Origin: Saprospiraceae bacterium
Lineage (GTDB): Bacteria > Bacteroidota > Bacteroidia > Chitinophagales > Saprospiraceae
Assembly (NCBI GenBank): GCA_020436935.1
Contig: JAGQWX010000055.1
Span: 1-33,620, forward strand
Length of the DNA: 33,620 nt
Direction of reading: 5' to 3'
This document shows positions 17,420 through 23,986 of this stretch, in pieces (position 1 is the first letter of the stretch; every line of letters starts with the position of its first letter). The translations under genes were made by a program, and so were the position numbers. The notes beneath the pieces are model-generated. The model searched no databases. It was not told the DNA's origin and saw only the letters and a program-made list of their open reading frames with translations.

Positions 17420-17977
17420 ATGAAAAACATCATCACCATCTTTGTTTTGCTGATAGGATTAGTGGTAAATGTGAGTGCTCAAAAATACTTCACAAAAACC
17501 GGTAATATATCATTTCACAGCGACACCCCAATGGAAAAAATAGAAGCTGTCACCAATTCAGCGACTTCTGTTTTGGATATGGAGACTGGTAAAATTCAAT
17601 GGGCCGTACTGGTCAAATCTTTCTCTTTTGAGAAGGCCTTGATGGAGGAACATTTTAATGAGAACTACATGGAAAGTACAAAATTTCCAAAGGCCAAATT
17701 TACTGGCAGCATCGATAATGCCGGATCTTTAAATCTGTCAAAAGACGGTAAGTATAATGTGACGGTGACAGGTAACCTTGAAATCCATGGAGTCACAAAA
17801 CCAGTAACATCATCTGCTGAATTTGTAGTCAAAGGGGGCAAAATCACAGCCAATAGCGGCCTCAAAATTCTAGTAGCAGATTATGGCATTGACATTCCAT
17901 CTCTGGTAAAGGACAAAATTGCAAAAGAAATTGACATCAAAATACAAGCGACTTATGAAGCCATGGCTAAATCTTAG
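17420..17977 (+). CDS. YceI-like secreted protein, second copy in the cluster
   Basis: A 185-residue protein from the ATG at 17420, chosen because it gives a clean signal peptide (MKNIITIFVLLIGLVVNVSA-Q); an ATG at 17393 would overlap the OB-fold gene. The barrel pattern matches the protein at 11813: GNISFHSDTPMEKIEAVTNS, EEHFNENYMESTKFPKAKFTG, VTGNLEIHGVTKPV, and VADYGIDIPSLVKDKIAKEI. It lacks the GSGSFFENLGDK-type C-terminal segment of classical YceI, as does the copy at 11813. The pair therefore forms a subgroup, perhaps with a different ligand. The 3' end overlaps the barrel gene by 23 bp. Lipid (polyisoprenoid or quinone) binding is known for the family and only inferred here. Confidence 0.9.
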   Translation: MKNIITIFVLLIGLVVNVSAQKYFTKTGNISFHSDTPMEKIEAVTNSATSVLDMETGKIQWAVLVKSFSFEKALMEEHFNENYMESTKFPKAKFTGSIDNAGSLNLSKDGKYNVTVTGNLEIHGVTKPVTSSAEFVVKGGKITANSGLKILVADYGIDIPSLVKDKIAKEIDIKIQATYEAMAKS

Positions 17978-18863
17978 AACCATTGGATTGGTATTTCTGC
18001 TGGGACTGCATTTTATTGGTCTGAAGGCCCAGGATGAAGAAGAGGATCTGCTTTCACTGATAGAAGACCCTGAAATTACCAATTATACCTTTGCCACATT
18101 TAAAACCAACAGGGTGATCAACCTTCATTCTGTTGAGAACACGGCAGGAGGAGTACTCGATTTCAAAATCTCACATAGATTTGGCTTTCTGAATGGTGGA
18201 TTTTATGATCTTTTTGGGCTGGATCAGGCATCTATTCGCATAGGAGCTGACTACGGCTTGACCAACAATCTCATGGTGGGCTTTGGCAGAAGCAGTTATG
18301 AGAAAACCTACGATGGTTTTATAAAATACAAATTCCTCCGACAGAGTACAGGGGCGAGAAGGATGCCGATAACAGCTGCGCTTATGGCAAGTTCGGCGAT
18401 CAAAACCGTCCCTTTTTCTGAACCTGACCGCGAAAATTATTTTAGCTCCAGATTGTATTACACTTTTCAGGCCATCATAGGTCGTAAGTTTTCTGAAGGA
18501 TTTAGTCTTCAAATTTCTCCTACAATGGTTCATCGCAATTTGGTCAAAACGTGGGATGAGTCCAATGACGTTTACGCAATGGGGGTCGGAGGACGTATAA
18601 AACTTACCAAAAGAATGTCGATCAACGGTGAATATATCTACGTCTTGCCCAATCAAATAGGTCCAGATTATAGAAATAGTCTAAGCGTTGGAGTGGATAT
18701 AGAAACGGGAGGTCACGTATTCCAACTTCATTTTACAAACAGCACTTCGATGATCGAAAAGGGCTTCGTTACAGAGAGTGTTGGCAACTGGCTGGATGGT
18801 GGAATTCATTTTGGATTCAATGTATCCAGAGTGTTCACCATTGTTGATAACAATAAGAAATAG
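17955..18863 (+). CDS. Outer-membrane beta-barrel protein (DUF5777-like)
   Basis: A 302-residue protein from the ATG at 17955 (signal peptide MKPWLNLRTIGLVFLLGLHF to KA-Q). After an acidic stretch (DEEEDLLSLIEDP) come YTFATFKTNRVINLHSVE and LDFKISHRFGFLNGGFYDLFGLDQASIRIGADYGLTNNLMVG, which I recognise as the start of the DUF5777 barrel family. Alternating amphipathic strands continue to the C-terminus, with IHFGFNVSRVF as a closing strand. It is the last gene of the cluster and overlaps the preceding YceI by 23 bp. A barrel encoded with heme lipoproteins and lipid-binding proteins suggests transport or electron passage across the outer membrane, but a purely structural or solute-uptake role is equally possible. 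No terminator was found after it; a repeat-rich gap follows. Confidence 0.8.
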   Translation: MKPWLNLRTIGLVFLLGLHFIGLKAQDEEEDLLSLIEDPEITNYTFATFKTNRVINLHSVENTAGGVLDFKISHRFGFLNGGFYDLFGLDQASIRIGADYGLTNNLMVGFGRSSYEKTYDGFIKYKFLRQSTGARRMPITAALMASSAIKTVPFSEPDRENYFSSRLYYTFQAIIGRKFSEGFSLQISPTMVHRNLVKTWDESNDVYAMGVGGRIKLTKRMSINGEYIYVLPNQIGPDYRNSLSVGVDIETGGHVFQLHFTNSTSMIEKGFVTESVGNWLDGGIHFGFNVSRVFTIVDNNKK

Positions 18864-19147
18864 GGGGTATATGTTAGGTGTTAGGTGTTAGGTTTTAGAT
18901 ATTAGGTATTGAGGTTTAGTGACACCTTATTGGTTTTGTTCATATGAAAATGAATAACACATTAGAAATTAAATTGGGTATTTTTATAGCTCAAATAAAG
19001 TCAGTCTTTGGTCTTTGGTAAGAGGGAGGTTGGAGGAGGGAGATCGGAGAAGGGAGAAATGCGGGCGGATTCTCTTTAGGGCCAGGGTAGAGCGAGGCAA
19101 TATTGTGGACGTCTTTGGTCTTTGGAAAATTATTGATTGATATACTT

Positions 19148-19176
19148 CGGTGGCTGAGCGGAGTCGAAGCCTGGGC
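19148..19176. repeat. GGTGGCTGAGCGGAGTCGAAGCC-type dispersed repeat, copy 1
   Basis: The phrase starts CGGTGGCTGAGCGGAGTCGA and ends AGCCTGGGC; its ends GGCT/AGCC make it an imperfect palindrome. Phrases of this kind are scattered between genes in many Bacteroidota genomes. A second, mutated copy is at 19487-19512. Confidence 0.55.
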
Positions 19177-19486
19177 TTTGGCTTTTTTTTTGGATGTTGG
19201 CGTTTTAGCGTTTTGGTGTTTTGGTAGGAGGTCTTAAGTTTCAGGTGTCAGGTATTAGATTTTTGATACGTCATGAAAAACGTCTCCACGAGCCTTTAAC
19301 TTTTAACCTTAAATAAGTAACCCTTTTTCTCTCGCAATGGCGCAAAGAGGTGTTGAAGATTGAGTACGAAAAGAATTTAGAAGTCACCGTTAAGGCATTA
19401 AGATTCCTTAGGATTTTTATTTCGCTTAAACCGGAAAGTTATAAACCCTTAAACAAAATAATTCGTAATTGAAGATTAAAATGACT

Positions 19487-19512
19487 CAGGTGGCTGAGCT
19501 GAGTCGGAGCCA
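19487..19512. repeat. GGTGGCTGAGC-type dispersed repeat, copy 2
   Basis: CAGGTGGCTGAGCTGAGTCG followed by GAGCCA differs from copy 1 (19148-19176) by a few substitutions and has the same orientation. It falls inside a spurious 87-codon frame, which argues against that frame being a gene. Confidence 0.55.
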
Positions 19513-19758
19513 GTGTGGTTACTTTCTCGCAAAGGAGCTCATTCACTTTCAGCGAAAATCTGCGGGCTACTCTGCGTCTATCAGCGGGAAAAACAGCCTG
19601 TCTTTGGTCTTTAGGGAGATGGGAGATGGGAGGTGTTTTGAGCTGCTTCTCAATAGTTTTCCTGAGCATACATCCGAAACATTAATTAGTCTCGTAATTA
19701 TCTTGAAGCAGACAATTTGGCTGTTTTTCTAAATTTCAATGGTCTAAGTCCTGTTCGA

Positions 19759-19787
19759 TTGCAACAAATGGGCTATCATTGAGTTTG
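19759..19787 (+). promoter_or_regulatory. Putative promoter of the arsenosugar pair
   Basis: TTG at 19759-19761, an 18-base spacer, then TGAGTTTG at 19780-19787, which is one base off the TAnnTTTG consensus. The box ends 13 bases before the first ATG at 19801, so a start at 19813 would leave a more normal leader. Moderate support only. Confidence 0.35.
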
Positions 19788-19800
19788 GAATAAAAGGAAA

Positions 19801-20151
19801 ATGTTAGGATTTATGAGCAAAACGTATTTTGACCCACAGGATCTTTCCAATTTTGGTAAGATCAAAGACTGGCAACCGGAGCTGGCAAAAAAGTTTTTTG
19901 ATTATTATGGAGCAGCAACAGGCACAGAAGGTGCACTCACTGTCAGAGAAAAAAATCTCATTGCCCTGGCTGTAGCGCACGCTTTGCAATGTCCCTACTG
20001 CATTGATGCTTATACCAGCGACTGTCTCAAAAATGGCGCTGATGAAGAGCAAATGATGGAGGCGGTTCACGTAGCCAGCGCAATGAAGGCCGGCATTACC
20101 CTCGTTTTCTCCACCCAAATGATGAGGCACGCCTCAGAAAAATTAATGTAA
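19801..20151 (+). CDS. Arsenosugar biosynthesis-associated AhpD/peroxidase-like protein
   Basis: A 116-residue (or 112 from the ATG at 19813) all-helical protein of the carboxymuconolactone decarboxylase/AhpD fold. The redox motif is CPYC (Cys64 and Cys67) in ALAVAHALQCPYCIDAYTSDCLKNGA, followed by MMEAVHVASAMKAG. AhpD-type proteins use the CXXC pair to reduce peroxides or partner proteins. The N-terminus TYFDPQDLSNFGKIKDW and the position 8 bases upstream of arsS match the small peroxidase-like protein repeatedly found beside ArsS. A role in handling thiol or arsenic redox state during arsenosugar formation is inferred from that association. The family has no direct biochemical proof known to me. 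Confidence 0.85.
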   Translation: MLGFMSKTYFDPQDLSNFGKIKDWQPELAKKFFDYYGAATGTEGALTVREKNLIALAVAHALQCPYCIDAYTSDCLKNGADEEQMMEAVHVASAMKAGITLVFSTQMMRHASEKLM

Positions 20152-20159
20152 TTTAGCCT

Positions 20160-21227
20160 ATGTCAGTCCATCAGAAAACAAAATCACTTTCCGCAAGAGG
20201 CGAACGCTTATCTGACACTTTTGTGCAGCTCAGTGTCTTAAACGGTAAAGAAGCCTCAGAACTCGATATACCGAAGTTTAGTGAAAAGATCAAAACTTCA
20301 GGTTTTCAAGGTCTCAAACCCGTTGGCGCTGACATTTTCCAGCTCAATATCGGTAAGCTTTGCAATCAGACCTGTGCCCATTGCCATGTGGATGCCGGAC
20401 CGGATAAAAAACACGAAATGATGACCAGAGCGGACCTGGAGACTTGTCTGCGTATCATCGAAAAATACAATTACAAAACGGTGGACATCACCGGTGGTGC
20501 ACCGGAGCTTCACAGCGAATTCAAGTGGTTTGTTGAATCCTGCAGAGCCATGGGAAAAGAGGTAATTGACAGGTGTAACCTCACAGTCATTCTATCCAAC
20601 AAAAAATACCACGATCTGCCACAGTGGTTTGCAGAAAACAAGGTCAAACTCATTTCATCTCTACCCTACTTTTCAAAAGTGAGGACAGATTCACAAAGAG
20701 GAGACGGAGTATTTGAAGATTCCATCATGGCGCTCCAGATGCTCAATGCTGTTGGCTATGGAAAACCCGGCACGGGACTGACCATCGATTTGGTATATAA
20801 TCCCTCAGGTGCATTTTTACCTGGTGCTCAGGAGGGCCTTGAGAAAGAATTCAAGCAGCAATTGCTCAGAAGATATGGCATAGAGTTCAATCAACTTTTT
20901 GCCATTACCAATATGCCGATCAGTAGATTTCTGGAGTATCTGCTCGATTCCGGCAATTATGAGACTTATATGCACGAGCTGGTGAATGCTTACAATCCGG
21001 CAACTGTAGCCAACGTCATGTGCAGGAATATGATTTCTGTTTCGTGGGATGGCCATGTGTACGATTGCGACTTCAACCAAATGCTGGATTTGAAAGTAGC
21101 AGGAAGCTCAAAACACATATCTACATATGACCATGACGACATCATTTCCAGACAGATCGTTTTGAACCAGCATTGCTATGGTTGCACAGCAGGAGCTGGG
21201 TCATCCTGCGGCGGCGAGGTGCTTTAA
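20160..21227 (+). CDS. arsS: Arsenosugar biosynthesis radical SAM protein ArsS
   Basis: A 355-residue radical SAM enzyme. The [4Fe-4S] motif is CNQTCAHC (Cys68, Cys72, Cys75) in QLNIGKLCNQTCAHCHVDAG, followed by the SAM-binding VDITGGAPEL strand. The C-terminal Cys-rich domain contains VMCRNMISVSWDGHVYDCDFNQML and ends in HCYGCTAGAGSSCGGEVL, the signature of the family. Some members carry selenocysteine in that tail; here all positions read as Cys. Characterised ArsS transfers a 5'-deoxyadenosyl group to dimethylarsenic, the committed step towards arsenosugars. ArsM, which makes the dimethylarsenic, is not in this window. The gene follows the AhpD-like gene by 8 bases. Directly downstream begins the palindromic array. 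Confidence 0.92.
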   Translation: MSVHQKTKSLSARGERLSDTFVQLSVLNGKEASELDIPKFSEKIKTSGFQGLKPVGADIFQLNIGKLCNQTCAHCHVDAGPDKKHEMMTRADLETCLRIIEKYNYKTVDITGGAPELHSEFKWFVESCRAMGKEVIDRCNLTVILSNKKYHDLPQWFAENKVKLISSLPYFSKVRTDSQRGDGVFEDSIMALQMLNAVGYGKPGTGLTIDLVYNPSGAFLPGAQEGLEKEFKQQLLRRYGIEFNQLFAITNMPISRFLEYLLDSGNYETYMHELVNAYNPATVANVMCRNMISVSWDGHVYDCDFNQMLDLKVAGSSKHISTYDHDDIISRQIVLNQHCYGCTAGAGSSCGGEVL

Positions 21228-21860
21228 GTTAGATGAGTATCACTGGACTTGATGCAGCTTTTTACTAGAACTTAGAGGATTTGTACGACAAGGACGATTG
21301 GTTTGGTTTGGACGATTGTGATTCTCATGTGGCGGGCTTCCCTCCCAATTGGACGAATGTGATTCACATGTGGCAGGCTTCCTGCCCAATTAGACGAATG
21401 TGATTCACATGTGGTTTCTCGTTCCCAGATGATTGGACGAATGTGATTCACATGTGCTCTTGATTCTCAGTTGATTGGACGAATGTGATTCAAATGTGCT
21501 ATTCGCTCTAAGTTGATTGGACGAATGTGATTCACATGTGGTTTTCGTTCTCATTTGATTGGACGAATGTGATTCACATGTGGCGGGATTCATTCCCAAT
21601 TGGACGAATGTGATTCACATGTGGTGGGCTTCCCTCCCAATTGGACGAATGTGATTCATATGTGGTGGGATTGCCTCTTAATTGGACGAATGTGATTCAC
21701 ATGTGCTCATACCTCCAAAAGGTTGCCAATGGGACTATCCCATTTCAAGTTTTTTTATTCTCTTTTACCTTTCAATCTTCTCCTCCACTAATCTTTTCAT
21801 TTAATTTCTTTAATGGTATTACCTCTTTTAAATTAATCCCAGTCTCATTACCTTAGCGAA
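21228..21860. other. Intergenic region holding the palindromic array
   Basis: No gene is accepted. 21228-21309 carries partial seeds of the array unit (GGACGATTGG at 21292). 21310-21706 is the array itself. 21707-21840 is T/C-rich on the plus strand and probably includes the promoter of the hydrolase at 21861, though no clear -7 box was found. 21841-21860 is the first arm and loop of an inverted repeat that includes the start codon. Confidence 0.7.
21310..21706. repeat. Ten-unit array of a 13-bp palindrome with 41-43 bp period
   Basis: Ten 23-base units start at 21310, 21351, 21392, 21435, 21477, 21519, 21561, 21602, 21643 and 21684. Each begins GGACGA and contains the palindrome ATGTGA-T-TCACAT followed by GTGG or GTGC; only units 1, 3, 5 and 9 have a substitution. 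Spacers of 18-20 bases fall in two classes: a pyrimidine-rich CGGGCTTCCCTCCCAATT type (after units 1, 2, 7, 8, 9) and a TTTTCGTTCTCATTTGATT type (after units 3-6). The period is close to four helical turns, so all palindromes face the same side of the DNA. Spacers resemble each other, which excludes CRISPR. Confidence 0.92.
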
Positions 21861-21868
21861 ATGAGACT
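21841..21868 (+). promoter_or_regulatory. Inverted repeat enclosing the start codon
   Basis: AGTCTCAT (21841-21848) and ATGAGACT (21861-21868) are perfectly complementary 8-base arms around a 12-base loop (TACCTTAGCGAA). In the mRNA the hairpin would place the ATG of the GH113-like gene in the stem and the ribosome-binding region in the loop, which could limit translation. Confidence 0.5.
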
Positions 21869-22871
21869 ACTAATTCTGTTTTTTGTATTGCTTTTGGGTG
21901 GAAAAGAATATACTAATCCACCAAAGCCATCATTTGATATACGGGGCATGACCATGGTAGCTCCTCATCAACCAATAGACATCGAGCCGCTACACAAAAT
22001 CAAGCACACCAACTCTAACTGGGTAGCCCTTGTACCCTATGCATTCCAAAGAGGAGAAGATTGTGTGGTGCAATACAACAGCAATGGGAGATGGTGGGGA
22101 GAGAATATTGAAGGCATCAGAGGTTCAGTGGATCTAGCCAAAAGGGCAGGCTTAAAAATCATGCTCAAACCTCAAATTTACATACACGGAAAGTGGACAG
22201 GAGATATTGAGTGCAATACCGAATCGTTCTGGAAGAGTTGGGAAGAGAGTTACACCAAATTCATCATGCAATTTGCGAGCATAGCCCAGGAAAAAGAAAT
22301 TGAGATGCTATGTTTTGGAACTGAACTGAAAAATCCGATTAAGGAACGTCCTGCATATTTTGTGCAATTGATCAAAGACATCAGGAAAATCTACAAGGGT
22401 CAACTCACTTATGCAGCCAACTGGGACGACTATGATATGGTCAAATTCTGGAAAGACCTGGACTATATTGGCATTAATGCATATTGCCCATTGTCTGAAA
22501 AAGATACACCAACTGTTGCTGAATTGGCAAACAAATGGAAACCCCATCTAAAGAATATGGAAAAGTTTTCAAAAAAGTTCGGTAAAAAAATCTTATTCAC
22601 TGAATATGGATACTTGCCCATAAATGGTAGTACGCTTAAACCATGGGAGGTTCCCCATCAACTTGAAAAGTATGAATTAAACGAAATGGTTCAAGCCAAT
22701 GCTTTTGAAAGCTTGTTCTCTTGTTTGTCAACAAAGTCCTGGTGGGCCGGTGGTTTCATTTGGAAGTGGTTCCCCATGTCAAGCAATGGACGCAATGGCA
22801 AACCACACAAAGATTTTACCCCTCAGGACAAATTGGCCCAAAAAGTGATCGAACGCTGGTATTGCAGATGA
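21861..22871 (+). CDS. Secreted TIM-barrel glycoside hydrolase, GH113-like
   Basis: A 336-residue protein with a short hydrophobic leader (MRLLILFFVLLLGG). The fold reads as a (beta/alpha)8 glycosidase: NWVALVPYAFQ, AGLKIMLKPQIYIHGKWTGDI, EMLCFGTELKN with probable acid/base Glu155, QLTYAANWDDYD, DYIGINAYCPLS, KKILFTEYGYLP with probable nucleophile Glu248, and WWAGGFIWKWFP. The two strand-end glutamates and the W-K-W close fit GH113 and related clan A enzymes, whose known activity is beta-mannanase. The actual substrate is uncertain. The gene stands alone between the palindromic array and the convergent NIPSNAP gene, only 20 bases away. Its start codon is in a hairpin. No carbohydrate-binding module or sorting tail is attached. 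Confidence 0.8.
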   Translation: MRLLILFFVLLLGGKEYTNPPKPSFDIRGMTMVAPHQPIDIEPLHKIKHTNSNWVALVPYAFQRGEDCVVQYNSNGRWWGENIEGIRGSVDLAKRAGLKIMLKPQIYIHGKWTGDIECNTESFWKSWEESYTKFIMQFASIAQEKEIEMLCFGTELKNPIKERPAYFVQLIKDIRKIYKGQLTYAANWDDYDMVKFWKDLDYIGINAYCPLSEKDTPTVAELANKWKPHLKNMEKFSKKFGKKILFTEYGYLPINGSTLKPWEVPHQLEKYELNEMVQANAFESLFSCLSTKSWWAGGFIWKWFPMSSNGRNGKPHKDFTPQDKLAQKVIERWYCR

Positions 22872-22891
22872 GCAGTCCGATAATCTGACGC

Positions 22892-23629
22892 TTATTTCAT
22901 GTTCGAGAAAGGGAGGGACTTCATGTAAATGGATTCCACTTTTGTAACAATCGGACCATTGGCTTCTGACTCAGTCTTGGCTTTCACCCACGCCGGATCT
23001 ACCCTGAAAGTACCAAAACTTTCCTGACCTGCCTGACGGCTTTTGTGGGTCAGGAGATAAATCAATTTTGATCCTCCGTCTTTCTCATCAAATGTATTGA
23101 AGTAAACCACATTTTCCATGCCGTGTTTTTCAAACAACTTGATGGTGTGGTCTCTGAATCTTGCATTGATCTTTGTAGGATCACCTTCAGCCGGAGTGTA
23201 AATGCGCAACTCATATACGCCTGACATCATTTTGGGTTTGAAATTGCCGGGAGAATAGTCGGTTTCCTTCATCATAACAGACTCCACTTTCTCTACGATT
23301 TTTCCATTTTCTTCTGAAGCCTTCCAAACTCTTTGCCACTCGGGATCAGCCATGAAATTTTTCCAGGCTTGTTCTTTAGCCGCCTTATTGTCAAATTTCA
23401 GGATGTAGATGAGCACATTTTCCTGGTCTTCAGGAAGCCAATAGCCCACGTTTTCCATTCCAAAACGGTCAAAAATTGCCAAAGTGTGGTTCTGAAACCT
23501 ATTGATCAGGTCTATTCTTTTGCCTGGAAAACAATAGTACGTTCTGAGTTCGTAAACGGGCCCTTCCTGGGCTATCATTTCAGTACCGAGTGAAAACATA
23601 AGCAGTGCGATGATAAATGAAAGCTTCAT
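22892..23629 (-). CDS. Secreted protein with two NIPSNAP domains
   Basis: A 245-residue protein with a signal peptide (MKLSFIIALLMFSLGTEMIA-Q) and two NIPSNAP-type ferredoxin-like domains: GPVYELRTYYCFPGKRIDL...FDRFGMENVGYWLPE (about 24-125) and GVYELRIYTPAEGDPTKINARF...FEKHGMENVVYFNTF (about 140-240). Each closes with a KVES-(V/I)-(M/Y)MK strand. Secreted or periplasmic double-NIPSNAP proteins are frequent in Bacteroidota and Planctomycetota, often near carbohydrate genes. Their biochemical role is unknown. The gene has its own probable promoter (23648-23678) and converges on the GH113-like gene without a visible terminator between them. Confidence 0.88.
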   Translation of the reverse strand: MKLSFIIALLMFSLGTEMIAQEGPVYELRTYYCFPGKRIDLINRFQNHTLAIFDRFGMENVGYWLPEDQENVLIYILKFDNKAAKEQAWKNFMADPEWQRVWKASEENGKIVEKVESVMMKETDYSPGNFKPKMMSGVYELRIYTPAEGDPTKINARFRDHTIKLFEKHGMENVVYFNTFDEKDGGSKLIYLLTHKSRQAGQESFGTFRVDPAWVKAKTESEANGPIVTKVESIYMKSLPFSNMK

Positions 23630-23647
23630 TGTTTTGAATTTAGGCCT

Positions 23648-23678
23648 TAAATCTAATCACATTTGTAAATTGACCAAA
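23648..23678 (-). promoter_or_regulatory. Putative promoter of the NIPSNAP gene
   Basis: On the minus strand TTTG (plus-strand CAAA 23675-23678) is followed after 19 bases by TAGATTTA (23648-23655), which differs from TAnnTTTG only at the last base. It lies 19 bases before the ATG at 23629, so the leader would be very short. Confidence 0.45.
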
Positions 23679-23882
23679 AGCAATTCTGAGAATTCACAAA
23701 TAATTTTATACTTATCAGAAATAGAATTGTCCACTTCCATGCTGCTAAAATGAACCATATCTTCGTTACAAATACTCGCTGGAGGTCCCACTCCAGCTGC
23801 GTTTTGTGCCTCGATCTGATTCATTTTATCTCCACATGCAAAATGGAAATTCCATATTCCGATAAGTATAACAATGAGGACA

Positions 23883-23913
23883 TAAAAAACCGGGCATGTC
23901 ATACATACCCGGT
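23883..23913 (-). terminator. Rho-independent terminator of the aldehyde dehydrogenase gene
   Basis: On the minus strand ACCGGGTATGT and ACATGCCCGGT form an 11-bp stem with one wobble pair and a 3-base loop (23889-23913), followed by TTTTTTATG. It lies 74 bases after the stop at 23987, in the correct orientation. Confidence 0.85.
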
Positions 23914-23986
23914 CAAATCGCATCTCATTTATATCCAATTAGCTTAATACCTATTAAATCGGTAGATTATATGGAAGCTTACGGCG

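Larger units (their letters stand above)
18864..19800. other. 937-base intergenic region of decayed dispersed repeats
   Basis: No gene is accepted here. It contains TTAGGTGTTAGGTGTTAGGT phrases like those at 8250 (18874-18900 and 19220-19260) and three copies of GTCTTTGGTCTTTGG (19004, 19111, 19600, the last with one change). It also holds two copies of a GGTGGCTGAGCGGAGTCGAAG-like phrase. Fragments such as CTCTCGCAATGGCGCAAAG and CTGCGTCTATCAGCGGGAAA resemble common Bacteroidota intergenic debris. The last 60 bases look like an ordinary promoter region for the arsenosugar pair. Confidence 0.65.
23630..23986. other. Intergenic region between NIPSNAP and aldehyde dehydrogenase genes
   Basis: It holds the NIPSNAP promoter (23648-23678) and the terminator of the aldehyde dehydrogenase (23883-23913). 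A 93-codon minus-strand frame (23657-23938) has a hydrophobic N-terminus but reads straight through the terminator hairpin and is rejected. I see nothing else in the stretch. Confidence 0.6.

Noticed and set aside
19469-19732. 87-codon plus-strand frame
   Set aside because: It runs through dispersed repeat debris (GGTGGCTGAGC phrase, TCTGCGTCTATC phrase) and shows no protein-like pattern.
21310-21706. CRISPR array
   Set aside because: Spacers of 18-20 bases are too short and resemble each other in two classes, the unit is a near-perfect palindrome, and no cas gene is near.
23657-23938. 93-codon minus-strand frame with hydrophobic N-terminus and a lipobox-like FAC
   Set aside because: Its first codons are formed by the terminator hairpin and T-run of the aldehyde dehydrogenase gene (23883-23913), and the NIPSNAP promoter lies at its end.
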